Shown: positions 6,717 to 14,441, counted from the stretch's first letter. The stretch: 19,114 nucleotides of DNA from Methanolinea sp. UBA473 (GCA_002509495.1 DAEV01000081.1:25894-45007), one strand, 5' to 3'. Program-made: numbers and translations. Notes: a model not told the origin generated them from the sequence alone.

Positions 6717-7037
6717 TTATCGGCTCGCTTTCTGCTTGGCTCCCAGCATGGAGACCTTTGCCCGGCGCATTGCCCGGCGAACCATGGGATTTGCTTTCGG
6801 CCCGGGTTCCGAACCTCTTCCGCCCCGACCGCCGCGTCCACCGCGTCCGCCCCGGCCACGGAATCCGCCGCGTCCGCCCTCTCCCTCGGCCTGTTCCAGC
6901 TTCTTGATCGAGGCTCCCATCTTGAACCTCTGGTTCGGGCCAGGTCTCTTCAATTCACCCTCGGCTCGCGGGACAAGGCGTATCTGGCCCTTGACCCCTT
7001 TTACCTGCACCCACTGCGTGGTTCCTGTCTTTCCCAT
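6717..7037 (-). CDS. DUF5350-type archaeal basic protein with RGG-rich insert
   Basis: 106 aa. It opens MGKTGTTQWVQVKGVKGQ and continues with basic segments, which I match to DUF5350, a small methanogen family of unknown function. Between residues about 53 and 76 lies an Arg/Gly tract made of repeated RGG units, followed by a basic tail (VRRAMRRAKVSM). RGG tracts in other proteins bind RNA or drive condensation, so a nucleic-acid role is plausible but inferred. The start is ATG 7037 with SD AAGGAG 7 nt upstream. It has its own candidate promoter (7070-7077) and terminator (6650-6680), so it is probably monocistronic. It has no membrane segment or cysteine. Confidence 0.82.
   Translation of the reverse strand: MGKTGTTQWVQVKGVKGQIRLVPRAEGELKRPGPNQRFKMGASIKKLEQAEGEGGRGGFRGRGGRGGRGGRGGRGSEPGPKANPMVRRAMRRAKVSMLGAKQKASR
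6810..6881 (-). repeat. Low-complexity RGG codon repeat inside the DUF5350-type gene
   Basis: About 24 codons of almost only Arg and Gly (residues 53-76). On the plus strand it reads as iterations of CCGCGTCCACCG-like and CCGCGTCCGCC-like units. Such runs expand and contract by replication slippage, so length may vary among strains. Confidence 0.8.
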
Positions 7038-7069
7038 AGATAAACTCCTTACATAATACGCCGGATATT

Positions 7070-7077
7070 CTATTAAA
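7070..7077 (-). promoter_or_regulatory. Candidate TATA box of the DUF5350-type gene
   Basis: Minus strand TTTAATAG, 32 nt upstream of ATG 7037. The predicted start about 25 nt downstream leaves a short leader just long enough to include the SD AAGGAG. Confidence 0.4.
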
Positions 7078-7113
7078 CCTTCTCCATGTCCCGCTCCGGG
7101 GATTCCGGACCGA

Positions 7114-8991
7114 TCACGGATTAAGCACCCGCTGGATCTCGGAACGGAGGGTTTCGGAGACGAGTTTCCCGTCGACCGAACCGCGTACTTCCTTCATCAC
7201 CACTCCCATGAGCGGCCCGAGAGCTCCTGTTCCCCGCTCCCGGACGAAAGGGGTTCTTTCCTCGACGATCTTCCGGATGAGAGCCTTGAGATCTTCGACC
7301 GAGAGGTTCGAAGAGAACTGCGCGACAGCATCGTCCGGTGTCGTACCCTGCAGGATCGCCCGGAAAACATCGGGGATCGCCTCCTTGGCAATCGTCCCCT
7401 CGTTGACATCTCTCAACACTTTGACGATCGGCAGTATCACAGGGGTCCTCCGCGATTGCGGGTTCTCTGCCTCCCCCTCCACCAGGATGGAGGTATCCAG
7501 TCCCTCGCGTGAGAGTTCCTTCAGAGTCGCCGTGAGAGTCCGGGCTGCCAGGTTCGCCGGAATTCCATCCTGAACGAGATGTTCAAAAAAGGCCGGATCG
7601 GAGGAAAATGCCAGCTGGCGTGCAACAGATGGGTCAAGATCGTATGCCTTTTCGAACCGGTCTGCTTTTGCTGAAAGGAGTTCCGGGATAGCGATTCCCT
7701 CCCAGCGGGACGGATCCACTGTCACCGGGAGGACGTCCGTTTCAGGATACATGCGGGCGGCGCCGGGCAGGGGACGCATGTATGCGGTGCTCCCTCCCTC
7801 GAGCATCTTCCGGGTCTCCTCGGGTACCCCCACGAAGGCCGCTTCCGCCCGCAGGATGACCTGCCGGACCGCACATCCTGCCTTCTCCCTGGTTCCTGAT
7901 ACGATGACGACGCCATCCTCCGACCGGGCCCCCACAGCCCTGCGTAATTCGGTGACTTCGTCTGCGGTGACTCCATACGCCGGCAGTTCGTCGGTGTGGA
8001 AGAGGCCTCCCACGCCGCATTTTTTTGCATAATCGGAGAGCTCGCTTCCCAGGCGGCGTCCCTGCTGGATCTCCCTGCCTATCAGGCCGGAAAACCCTGG
8101 AAGAAGGACTGCGAGGATACAGGGCGCCTTCTTCAGGATCCCGGATGCCGAACGGGAGAAGACTGCCGTCACATCAATCGCCTTCTGCTCCACGCCGGCA
8201 TTCCGGCGTTTCAACTCTTCGCGCAGGGCAAGGAGGCTCTGCTGCCGCTGCACCTCCCTCTTCACGACCTCCGCGATCAGGTCGAGCTCCTGCACCCCCT
8301 TGATCTCGACCCTCGCTCCGTCCCTGATCGAGATGTTGATATCCTGGCGGATGGTGCCGAGGCCCCGCTTCACCATCCCCGTGGAGCGGAGCACCATTCC
8401 CAGGTACTCGGCCATCTCCTGGACTTCCCCGGGGGTATGCATGCAGGGAGAAGTCGTGATCTCCACGAGAGGGATCCCCAGCCTGTCCAGGGAGAATATC
8501 TCTCCTTCCACACGCTGTGCCGCTTCCTCCTCGAGGCATATGGTCTCGATAGAACCGCCGTTGGGAAGGGAGCCGTCCACCGCCGCGAGCGCCGTCCGCT
8601 GGAATCCGCTGGTATTGGAACCGTCAATCACGAGTTTCCTCATGACATGGATCTGCGGGACGGGCGTCATCCCGAACATCTTTCCAATCAGGAGAACAAC
8701 GGACATGGCCTCGTCGTTCAACGGGGCTGGGGGCTCCTCGTCGTTCTCTACGAGGCAGGTGGTGTCGTAGGTGTAGTAGCAGAACCGCCGCAGGTTCTTC
8801 ATCTCCTCCCTGGCCGCCCGATCGATCTCGCCAAGTTCGCTCTCCGTCGCCCGCAGGTACCGGAAGAACTCCCCCGAGTGCTCTTCAAACCGGCGGAGTC
8901 TCGTGGGGCAGCGGCAGAAAAGTTTCTCCCGGGTATCGAGCTGCTGGTGGATCTCGATCCCTGCCATGAGGCCCAGCGCTTCAAAGTCCAT
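7114..8991 (-). CDS. gatE: Glu-tRNA(Gln) amidotransferase subunit E
   Basis: 625 aa from ATG 8991, the usual GatE length. With GatD it turns Glu-tRNA(Gln) into Gln-tRNA(Gln) in archaea: GatE binds the tRNA, phosphorylates the glutamyl ester with ATP, and accepts ammonia. GatE marks are AGIEIHQQLDT (10-20), the CxC pair in LFCRCPT, YDTTCLVENDEEPP (75-88), VIDGSNTSGFQRT (121-133), and YMRPLPGAARMYPETD ahead of a helical C-terminal tail domain. The first motif (IEIHQQL rather than the VHVQL form of GatB) separates it from bacterial GatB. The open frame extends to 9072, but the extra 27 residues overlap GatD and lack family likeness. The start overlaps the GatD stop by 11 nt, with GAGGT as SD inside gatD, so translation is probably coupled. 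Confidence 0.97.
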   Translation of the reverse strand: MDFEALGLMAGIEIHQQLDTREKLFCRCPTRLRRFEEHSGEFFRYLRATESELGEIDRAAREEMKNLRRFCYYTYDTTCLVENDEEPPAPLNDEAMSVVLLIGKMFGMTPVPQIHVMRKLVIDGSNTSGFQRTALAAVDGSLPNGGSIETICLEEEAAQRVEGEIFSLDRLGIPLVEITTSPCMHTPGEVQEMAEYLGMVLRSTGMVKRGLGTIRQDINISIRDGARVEIKGVQELDLIAEVVKREVQRQQSLLALREELKRRNAGVEQKAIDVTAVFSRSASGILKKAPCILAVLLPGFSGLIGREIQQGRRLGSELSDYAKKCGVGGLFHTDELPAYGVTADEVTELRRAVGARSEDGVVIVSGTREKAGCAVRQVILRAEAAFVGVPEETRKMLEGGSTAYMRPLPGAARMYPETDVLPVTVDPSRWEGIAIPELLSAKADRFEKAYDLDPSVARQLAFSSDPAFFEHLVQDGIPANLAARTLTATLKELSREGLDTSILVEGEAENPQSRRTPVILPIVKVLRDVNEGTIAKEAIPDVFRAILQGTTPDDAVAQFSSNLSVEDLKALIRKIVEERTPFVRERGTGALGPLMGVVMKEVRGSVDGKLVSETLRSEIQRVLNP

Positions 8992-10216
8992 GCATCGACC
9001 TCGGGGTATATTCACCCTTGCAATCGGCCTGCATCCTCTCCTTGGCACGCTCCGGGTCCGGGACATTTCCAAGCACCCACATCATCTTGACAAGAGCGGT
9101 CTCGGGGAGCATATCCTCTCCCTCCACGACTCCGATCCGGAGAAGGTCGCGACCCGTATCGTACACCCGGTCGCATACCCTGCCGTGGAGACACTGGGAG
9201 GTCATCGCAACGAGCGTTCCGCTGTCGATCAGATCCTTGATCGCAGGTATGAGGGTAGTACTGATGTGCCCGAGGCCGGTTCCCGCCAGGACAAGCCCCC
9301 TGTACCCGGAGAAGGCATCGAGCACCGATGGGTGCATACCCGGATAAAACGAGAGGAGCCCGCACCGCTCTTCGAGCCGGTCATGCAGCCCCGGTTCTGC
9401 CTGGCCACGCGACACCGCATCGGGGGAGAGGAAAACTGAAAGCGAGGGATAGTCCACGTAGCCGATGGGGGCAATACCCAGGCTCCCGAATGCATCCCTC
9501 CGTGACGTGTGCATCTTCCGGACCCGGGTGCCCCGGTGAATGGCGCAGCGGTCGTCGCTGGTTGTCTCGTGCATTACCACCGCAACTTCCCCGAGATCGC
9601 TCACCGCAGCGCTTGCACTGCAGAGTGCGTTCATTACATTGTCGCTGCTCGGCCTGTCGGCCGAACGCTGCGATCCCACCAGGATCACGGGAACCGGTGT
9701 GTCCACCATGAAACTGAGCGCTGCCGCGGAATATGCCAGGGTATCCGTTCCGTGGGTGACGATCACCCCTCTCGCTCCGTTGCGGATCTCGTCGTAGACT
9801 GCCCGGGCCAGTGCCTGCCAGATCGAAGGCGTCATATTCTCGGAGAGTATGGTAGTGAGTTTCCTGGTCCGGTAATGGGCAATGGACTGGAGACCGGGGA
9901 TAGCCCGGAGAATGTCCGCGGCATCGAACTGGCTGGTCACGGCCCCGGTCCGGTAATCGATCCGGCTTGCGATTGTCCCGCCCGTCGAGATAATGGACAG
10001 GAGGGGGAGGGATTCGTCCTGCTCCACGGTAATTGCCGCCGGTTCCGGGAGACCGGGGCTCTCCATGAGCGTGCAGGCGTAGGAGGGGACGCCTATGTTG
10101 TAACCGCTGTCCAGTTTCACCACGGCCATGCCATCCCGGTCGGTGATGTAGGTGCCCCGGCGCGGGGAACTTCCAATCGTGCAGGCTACCCTGTCCCCGG
10201 GTGAGAACGCGGTCAT
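8981..10216 (-). CDS. gatD: Glu-tRNA(Gln) amidotransferase subunit D
   Basis: 411 aa, type I L-asparaginase-like glutaminase subunit of GatDE. After an N-terminal beta-barrel-like domain (about 1-65) comes the asparaginase domain with ISTGGTIAS (76-84) and VTHGTDT (153-159). The set T81, T157, D158, K234 has the same spacing as the catalytic Thr/Thr/Asp/Lys set known for archaeal GatD, which releases ammonia from glutamine. The intact N-terminal domain supports GatD rather than a free asparaginase, as does adjacency to gatE. The start ATG 10216 overlaps the argH stop as ATGA. It is the middle gene of an HTH-argH-gatD-gatE run. Confidence 0.97.
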   Translation of the reverse strand: MTAFSPGDRVACTIGSSPRRGTYITDRDGMAVVKLDSGYNIGVPSYACTLMESPGLPEPAAITVEQDESLPLLSIISTGGTIASRIDYRTGAVTSQFDAADILRAIPGLQSIAHYRTRKLTTILSENMTPSIWQALARAVYDEIRNGARGVIVTHGTDTLAYSAAALSFMVDTPVPVILVGSQRSADRPSSDNVMNALCSASAAVSDLGEVAVVMHETTSDDRCAIHRGTRVRKMHTSRRDAFGSLGIAPIGYVDYPSLSVFLSPDAVSRGQAEPGLHDRLEERCGLLSFYPGMHPSVLDAFSGYRGLVLAGTGLGHISTTLIPAIKDLIDSGTLVAMTSQCLHGRVCDRVYDTGRDLLRIGVVEGEDMLPETALVKMMWVLGNVPDPERAKERMQADCKGEYTPRSMHGL

Positions 10217-11703
10217 GCGCCCGCCACCTTCCTCGCATCTTCGATCAGCCGCTTGATCGCTTCCGAATGGACCGATATCATTTGCTCGACAACCGCTCTG
10301 TCAGCGGCAAGCGTTTTGCCCCTCTCCGCAAGAGAGACCTTCACCGCAAATGAAGAGGGGGCGCCAGGGGAGATCCTGCGGGCGACGCTCTTTTCGACGT
10401 CCAGTGCATCCATGATCTCATCCCCGGTCAGGCCCATGGAAGTGGGGGTTTTGCAGCCTATCTCCGTTGCCGCCGCATCGAGGGTCGACAGATCCAGGCT
10501 CCCTTTCTGAACCGCACGGCCCACGAGTGTATGTGCGGTTCTGAACGGAAGTCCATGCTTCTGGACAAGGTGATCGGCCAGGTCGGTCGCTGTCGAGAAC
10601 CCCTTTCCAGCTTCTTCTCTCATGCGATCGGTTCGGTACGAGGCGGTGGCGAGCATATCCACGAGGAGGCTCGTACTCTGTTTGGCATCGCGGACGCCTC
10701 TCCACAGGCTGGGAGTGAGCTCCTGCAGGTCGCGGTTGTAACTCATCGGAAGGGCCTTGACAGTCCCCAACGCTGCCATGCAGGCTCCCGTTACAGAGGC
10801 GGCCTTGGCCCGCATCACCTCCGCGGTATCGGGATTCTTCTTCTGGGGCATGATGGAACTTGTGGAGCAGAACGCATCGTCTAGTTCCACGAATTGAACA
10901 AAGGCCGAGGACCAGATCACGATCTCTTCGCAGATCCTGCTCACGTTCGCCATCATGACGGCAAGATCCGCGAGCACCTCCAGTGCGAAGTCCCGCGATG
11001 CCACCGCATCCATGGTATTCTCCATAATCCCTTCGAACCCGAGCATTCCTGCTGCCAGTTCCCTGCTGAGCGGATAGCTGGTCGACGAGAAGGCCGCCGC
11101 ACCCAGCGGGGAACGGTTCACGCGGGACAGAGCACCGGAAAGCCTGTGGAAATCGCGGGAGAATGCGGCCTCGTAGGAGAGGAAGTAATGTGCCAGTGTG
11201 GTTGGTTGTGCGTGCTGCAGGTGGGTAAACCCCGGCATGAGGGTCGTCGTGTGCCGGGCCGCAAGATCCAGAAGGACTTCCCGGAGGCGAACGAGGATTG
11301 AGAGCTGCCGGGTCAGATCGTCGCGTAGCCGGAGCCGCAGGCAGGTGGCAACCTCGTCGTTCCTCGAGCGCCCTATATGGAGCCTCCCTCCCGCCTCCTC
11401 CCCAAGGCCTCCGATGAGCAGGGACTCGATACCGGCATGAATATCCTCGAACCGGTCGTCGAACGCCGCCTCGGGTATCCCGTTGTCATAGATCCCGAGA
11501 AGGGCGGAAAGGAGCTGTTTTGCAGGATGGTCGGCGAGGATCCTCTGCTTGTGGAGCATGAGTACATGCGCCATGTCCACCAGGATATCTGCATCGGCGA
11601 TACACCGGTCCGCCCCCATGGAGGAGAGGAAATGCATCATCTCGCCGGTTCGCTCCCCGGCAAGACGCCCTCTCCGAACAACGTCGCGCTCCGTCGGATC
11701 CAT
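10213..11703 (-). CDS. argH: Argininosuccinate lyase
   Basis: 496 aa from ATG 11703. It cleaves argininosuccinate to arginine and fumarate, the last step of arginine synthesis, in the cytosol as a tetramer of the fumarase/aspartase superfamily. Visible motifs include HIGRSRNDEVAT (about 109-120), PGFTHLQHAQPT (157-168) and SSIMPQKKNPD (282-292) with the flexible catalytic serine. The position normally Gly in the superfamily signature is Thr here (TSSIMPQKKN); I believe other archaeal ArgH share this, but cannot check. The frame extends 14 codons further upstream, overlapping the regulator gene, but the MDPTERDVVRRGRL start fits the family. No clear SD precedes it. Only 32 nt separate it from the upstream regulator, and it overlaps gatD by 4 nt. 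Confidence 0.96.
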   Translation of the reverse strand: MDPTERDVVRRGRLAGERTGEMMHFLSSMGADRCIADADILVDMAHVLMLHKQRILADHPAKQLLSALLGIYDNGIPEAAFDDRFEDIHAGIESLLIGGLGEEAGGRLHIGRSRNDEVATCLRLRLRDDLTRQLSILVRLREVLLDLAARHTTTLMPGFTHLQHAQPTTLAHYFLSYEAAFSRDFHRLSGALSRVNRSPLGAAAFSSTSYPLSRELAAGMLGFEGIMENTMDAVASRDFALEVLADLAVMMANVSRICEEIVIWSSAFVQFVELDDAFCSTSSIMPQKKNPDTAEVMRAKAASVTGACMAALGTVKALPMSYNRDLQELTPSLWRGVRDAKQSTSLLVDMLATASYRTDRMREEAGKGFSTATDLADHLVQKHGLPFRTAHTLVGRAVQKGSLDLSTLDAAATEIGCKTPTSMGLTGDEIMDALDVEKSVARRISPGAPSSFAVKVSLAERGKTLAADRAVVEQMISVHSEAIKRLIEDARKVAGA

Positions 11704-11735
11704 AATCTCGCATAGGACTGGGATGCAGCACGAGA

Positions 11736-12269
11736 TTAAAGCCACGCCTTGCGGGCTGCGAGTTCGATGGCCCGCTGCACGGATTCCCTCGGTATGATCG
11801 TGGCAACCGGGATGTGCACCAGCTGCTCGATGATGCTGCTCACGATAGGGGCGCAGACGATGGCGACGGCCCCCTCCCGTTCGGCCCTGACTGCGGCCAC
11901 GATTGCATCCTCCCAGGTATGAACCGGGTATTCCCTGACCCTCACCCTGTGGCCGTCGACCTCGGCGTTCCGTTCCTGGATCACATCCAGCACAGGACGG
12001 GCGGCAATGAGCCCTATGAACTCCCCCTCCGCGCTGTGGGAATAACGGCGCAGTGCAGAAACGATGCCGCGGAGGGTGGAAAGGTTCGGGGATCGTTTCC
12101 CGTGAAGGAGTTTATAGAGCGAACTCTGGGCCACCCCGCTCTGCTCCGAGAGTTCCCTTACGCTGATGCGGAAGTCACGGCGCATCACCTCCTGGAGGAC
12201 CTGGACGAACTCCTCATCGGAAATTAAGGCCGCCCGCAACAGGCGGTCGACGGGATCCACATGCACCAT
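11736..12269 (-). CDS. HTH (XRE-like) transcriptional regulator with C-terminal sensing domain
   Basis: 177 aa. Residues about 36-75 form a helix-turn-helix of the Cro/C1 type (ISVRELSEQSGVAQSSLYKLLHG region, then SPNLSTLRGIVSAL). Residues about 85-177 form an alpha/beta domain ending IPVATIIPRESVQRAIELAARK, which resembles the ligand-binding half of PrpR-N-like domains; that likeness is from memory and tentative. It probably binds DNA as a dimer and responds to a small molecule. The start is ATG 12269 with no SD but a TATA-like AGATAAAA complement 28 nt upstream, so the message is probably leaderless. It is divergent from the ABC importer and the first gene of a run with argH, gatD and gatE. 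Its targets may be either side. Confidence 0.88.
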   Translation of the reverse strand: MVHVDPVDRLLRAALISDEEFVQVLQEVMRRDFRISVRELSEQSGVAQSSLYKLLHGKRSPNLSTLRGIVSALRRYSHSAEGEFIGLIAARPVLDVIQERNAEVDGHRVRVREYPVHTWEDAIVAAVRAEREGAVAIVCAPIVSSIIEQLVHIPVATIIPRESVQRAIELAARKAWL

Positions 12270-12297
12270 GAATGATACAGAAGGATAATATCAAGTG

Positions 12298-12305
12298 AGA
12301 TAAAA
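12298..12305 (-). promoter_or_regulatory. TATA box of the HTH-argH-gatDE unit
   Basis: Minus strand TTTTATCT, with 28 nt between it and ATG 12269 and no SD, the layout of a leaderless archaeal transcript. One arm of the 10-bp inverted repeat (12305-12314) abuts its upstream side, in the place of a BRE. Confidence 0.55.
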
Positions 12306-12377
12306 CCTTTTTGTCCACTTCCGGTGTCCCGGGGGGCAAGTATTGGACATAAATAGAAATTGTTTATACAAAAAGGT
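12305..12377. repeat. Widely spaced 10-bp perfect inverted repeat in the divergent promoter region
   Basis: ACCTTTTTGT (12305-12314) and ACAAAAAGGT (12368-12377) are exact reverse complements, 53 nt apart, between the divergent starts at 12269 and 12463. Read in the direction of each gene, both promoters therefore carry ACAAAAAGGT in the same orientation. A weaker pair TGTCCA (12312-12317)/TGGACA (12344-12349) lies partly inside. A shared regulator site is a natural reading, with the adjacent HTH protein the first candidate. Confidence 0.55.
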
Positions 12378-12385
12378 CATTATCG

Positions 12386-12397
12386 ATTAATATTAAT
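12386..12397. repeat. 12-bp perfect palindrome upstream of the importer promoter
   Basis: ATTAATATTAAT is its own reverse complement. It lies 34 nt before the importer TATA box, where an activator or repressor could sit. AT-only palindromes arise by chance in AT-rich spacers, so the evidence is modest. Confidence 0.35.
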
Positions 12398-12431
12398 ACA
12401 TAAATACAATTTTTCTTCCTCGATATGAGAA

Positions 12432-12440
12432 TTTTAAATA
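12432..12440 (+). promoter_or_regulatory. TATA box of the ABC importer operon
   Basis: TTTTAAATA with 22 nt to ATG 12463 and no SD before that ATG, so transcription probably starts at or very near the start codon. Confidence 0.55.
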
Positions 12441-12462
12441 GCAGCACTACTTATGTACACTT

Positions 12463-13674
12463 ATGAAACCGACTCATATTCTGACCATCCTGGGAGTCGT
12501 AGCCCTCGCTGTCCTGCTGTCCGGGTGCGTGACTCCGACAACACCCCCGGGTCCTACGACAGGTGAAGTAAGCCTTCTCTATACCAGTGTCGGGCAGATG
12601 CCCCAGCTGCTCGCCACCGATCAGATCGACGGGTACATGGCATGGCAGCCGTTCGTTGCGGTGGCAAAAGTTACCGGGATGGGAACCGTCGTTTCCTATT
12701 CCCAGGACCTGCCTCCGAAACCGGTCTGGGAAGACCATTCCTGCGACAGCCTCGTGGGAAGAAACGAAGTGGTGGATGAAAATCCCGTCCTTGCTGACGC
12801 TCTCGCGGTGGTCCTGATCCATGCGACCGACTATACCCGGGAGAACCCTGACGCTGCCGCCAAGGCGAGTGCGGAATGGATCTTCGGGACGAGCGACCTG
12901 ACGTTCGGTAATATTACCGTCGATCCACTCGACGTGGAGAAAGCCTCGATCCCCACGATCATGTTCGTGAATGAGCCTTCTGCCTCCTGGATGGCCTCGA
13001 ACGACCTGTTCATAGGAGCTCTCACCGAGATCAATTACCTCCAGGGAAAACTCGCCAATGCCAGCCCCACGGAGCGGAACGAACTCCTGTACAACTTCGG
13101 ACCCTATGAAAATGCCAAGGCCGCCATCAGGGACGGGAAAAATCCTCTCCCGGCCGGCGGAGCGGATACGATTACAATAGGTTACCTCCTCTCCGATCAC
13201 GATGCCCCCCTCTTCGTAGCCATCAAGGAGTGGCAGCACTTTAATGACACCTATGGAATCGCACTGAAACCAAAGACGGAATCTGCAGGAAAAGTTGAAT
13301 CTGCCGAACTGATCGTCAACGGGCAGAAGATCGCAGACGTCCAGCTGGTCAAAGGAGAAAGCGGGGCCCAGCTGATGACCCTCATGGCATCCAATTCTCT
13401 TGACTATTCGGTTGCCGGCACTCCCCCGACCATCACCGCCATCGACAAGGGAACACCTATCAGGATCCTCTTCCCACTTCATACAGAAGGATCGGGCCTC
13501 GTGGTGGCCTCCAAGGCACCTGTAAAAGAGAACGACTGGGACGGTTTCATCTCGTGGGTGAAGTCCGCAGGGAGACCCGTGAAGATCGCGGTCGCTCCGA
13601 AGGGCTCGATCCAGGACGTGCAGCTCCGGTATGCACTGGAACAGAGCGGACTGGTGGTGAACGAGGCTAAATGA
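12463..13674 (+). CDS. ABC importer substrate-binding lipoprotein (SsuA/TauA/NMT1-like), apparently circularly permuted
   Basis: 403 aa. A signal peptide ends in lipobox LLSGC with C22 as the lipid-anchored residue, followed by a Thr/Pro linker. The mature part belongs to the nitrate/sulfonate/taurine-type binding proteins by both likeness and neighbours (permease, ATPase). The order of parts is unusual. Residues 36-125 (VSLLYTSVGQMPQLL, IDGYMAWQPFVAVAK, DLPP, then the DHSC segment) correspond to what normally lies in the second half. TITIGYLLSDHDAPLFVA (236-253), normally the first strand after the signal peptide, begins only after a second PLPAGGAD linker. The protein stops at QLRYALEQSGLVVNEAK, where a normal protein would continue into the segment found at residue 36. 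No frame break is seen. It probably captures an organic anion or small heterocycle; substrate unknown. Confidence 0.85.
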   Translation: MKPTHILTILGVVALAVLLSGCVTPTTPPGPTTGEVSLLYTSVGQMPQLLATDQIDGYMAWQPFVAVAKVTGMGTVVSYSQDLPPKPVWEDHSCDSLVGRNEVVDENPVLADALAVVLIHATDYTRENPDAAAKASAEWIFGTSDLTFGNITVDPLDVEKASIPTIMFVNEPSASWMASNDLFIGALTEINYLQGKLANASPTERNELLYNFGPYENAKAAIRDGKNPLPAGGADTITIGYLLSDHDAPLFVAIKEWQHFNDTYGIALKPKTESAGKVESAELIVNGQKIADVQLVKGESGAQLMTLMASNSLDYSVAGTPPTITAIDKGTPIRILFPLHTEGSGLVVASKAPVKENDWDGFISWVKSAGRPVKIAVAPKGSIQDVQLRYALEQSGLVVNEAK

Positions 13675-14432
13675 AAAGGTACCTGAAATACGCCCTTCCA
13701 ATCATCCTTATTTTTGCCTGGGAACTCGTGGCAATCCTCGTCAATAACGAGTTCATCCTGCCCAGGGTTGAATCGGTAGTAATGGTCCTCCTGCAGCCGT
13801 TTGACGACCTGTTCGGAAGCGGCAGCCTGGTGGAAAACGCATTCATGAGCATCTACCGCGTCGTAACCGGCTTCCTCCTGGGCGCCTGTGTGGCCATTCC
13901 CCTCGGAATCCTGATGGGCCGGATGGGATGGATCAACGATGCCGTGGACCCCATCCTCCAGATCCTCCGGCCCATCCCTCCCATCGCATGGATCCCGCTT
14001 GCACTTGCCTGGTTCAAGATCGGCTTTGGGTCCATCGTCTTCATCATCTTTATCGGGGCCTTCTTCCCCGTCCTGCTCAATACAATCGACGGCGTGAAGC
14101 GGGTCAACAAGACCTGGATTGAGATCGCCCAGATCTTTGGTGCCACCGACCTCCAGCTTCTCGCGAAAGTGATCGTTCCTGCATCCCTCCCCACGATCTG
14201 GACCGGCCTCCGGGTCGGGTTCGGAATCGCGTGGATGTCCGTGGTGGCGGCCGAGATGCTGCCGGGAACAACCTCAGGTCTCGGGTACCTCATCCTGTAC
14301 GCATACAACTTCGGGCAGATCCAGGTGATCGTCGCAGGCATGATCGTCATCGGGTTGATCGGGTTATGCATCGACTACCTGCTCAAGCGGGTGGAGACCA
14401 AAAAATTCCACTGGCAGGGGATGGACAGGTAA
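13671..14432 (+). CDS. ABC importer permease (SsuC/TauC/NrtB-like)
   Basis: 253 aa, the usual length. About six hydrophobic helices are visible (for example 8-24, 61-82, 97-115, 121-137, 177-195, 216-235). The coupling (EAA) loop reads EIAQIFGATDLQLLAKVIVP at 151-170, with the conserved Gly-Ala at 157-158; it docks onto the ATPase. As a homodimer it forms the inner-membrane channel for the ligand delivered by the binding lipoprotein. The ATG overlaps the binding-protein stop as ATGA, so translation is coupled. The ATPase begins 9 nt after its stop. Nothing truncated or odd is seen, so the transporter is probably functional despite the unusual binding protein. Confidence 0.95.
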   Translation: MKRYLKYALPIILIFAWELVAILVNNEFILPRVESVVMVLLQPFDDLFGSGSLVENAFMSIYRVVTGFLLGACVAIPLGILMGRMGWINDAVDPILQILRPIPPIAWIPLALAWFKIGFGSIVFIIFIGAFFPVLLNTIDGVKRVNKTWIEIAQIFGATDLQLLAKVIVPASLPTIWTGLRVGFGIAWMSVVAAEMLPGTTSGLGYLILYAYNFGQIQVIVAGMIVIGLIGLCIDYLLKRVETKKFHWQGMDR

Positions 14433-14441
14433 GGGGCAAAA

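Noticed and set aside
6632..6859. N-terminal extension of the 6209-6631 gene to 6859
   Set aside because: It would run through the terminator hairpin/T9 and the 3' end of the DUF5350-type gene. The better-supported starts are 6631 or 6565.
7996..9090. Plus-strand ORF of 364 codons opposite gatE
   Set aside because: Antisense shadow; the opposite strand encodes an unmistakable GatE with family motifs throughout.
10213..11703. Thr in place of the usual Gly in the ArgH signature as a sign of lost activity
   Set aside because: The catalytic Ser and the rest of MPQKKNPD are intact, and I believe the change is common among archaeal ArgH, so it is not evidence of inactivation.
12451..13701. Minus-strand ORF of 416 codons opposite the substrate-binding protein
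   Set aside because: It is longer than the real gene, but it lacks recognisable domains. The plus strand has a lipobox, family motifs, a TATA box, and an operon context with the permease and ATPase.
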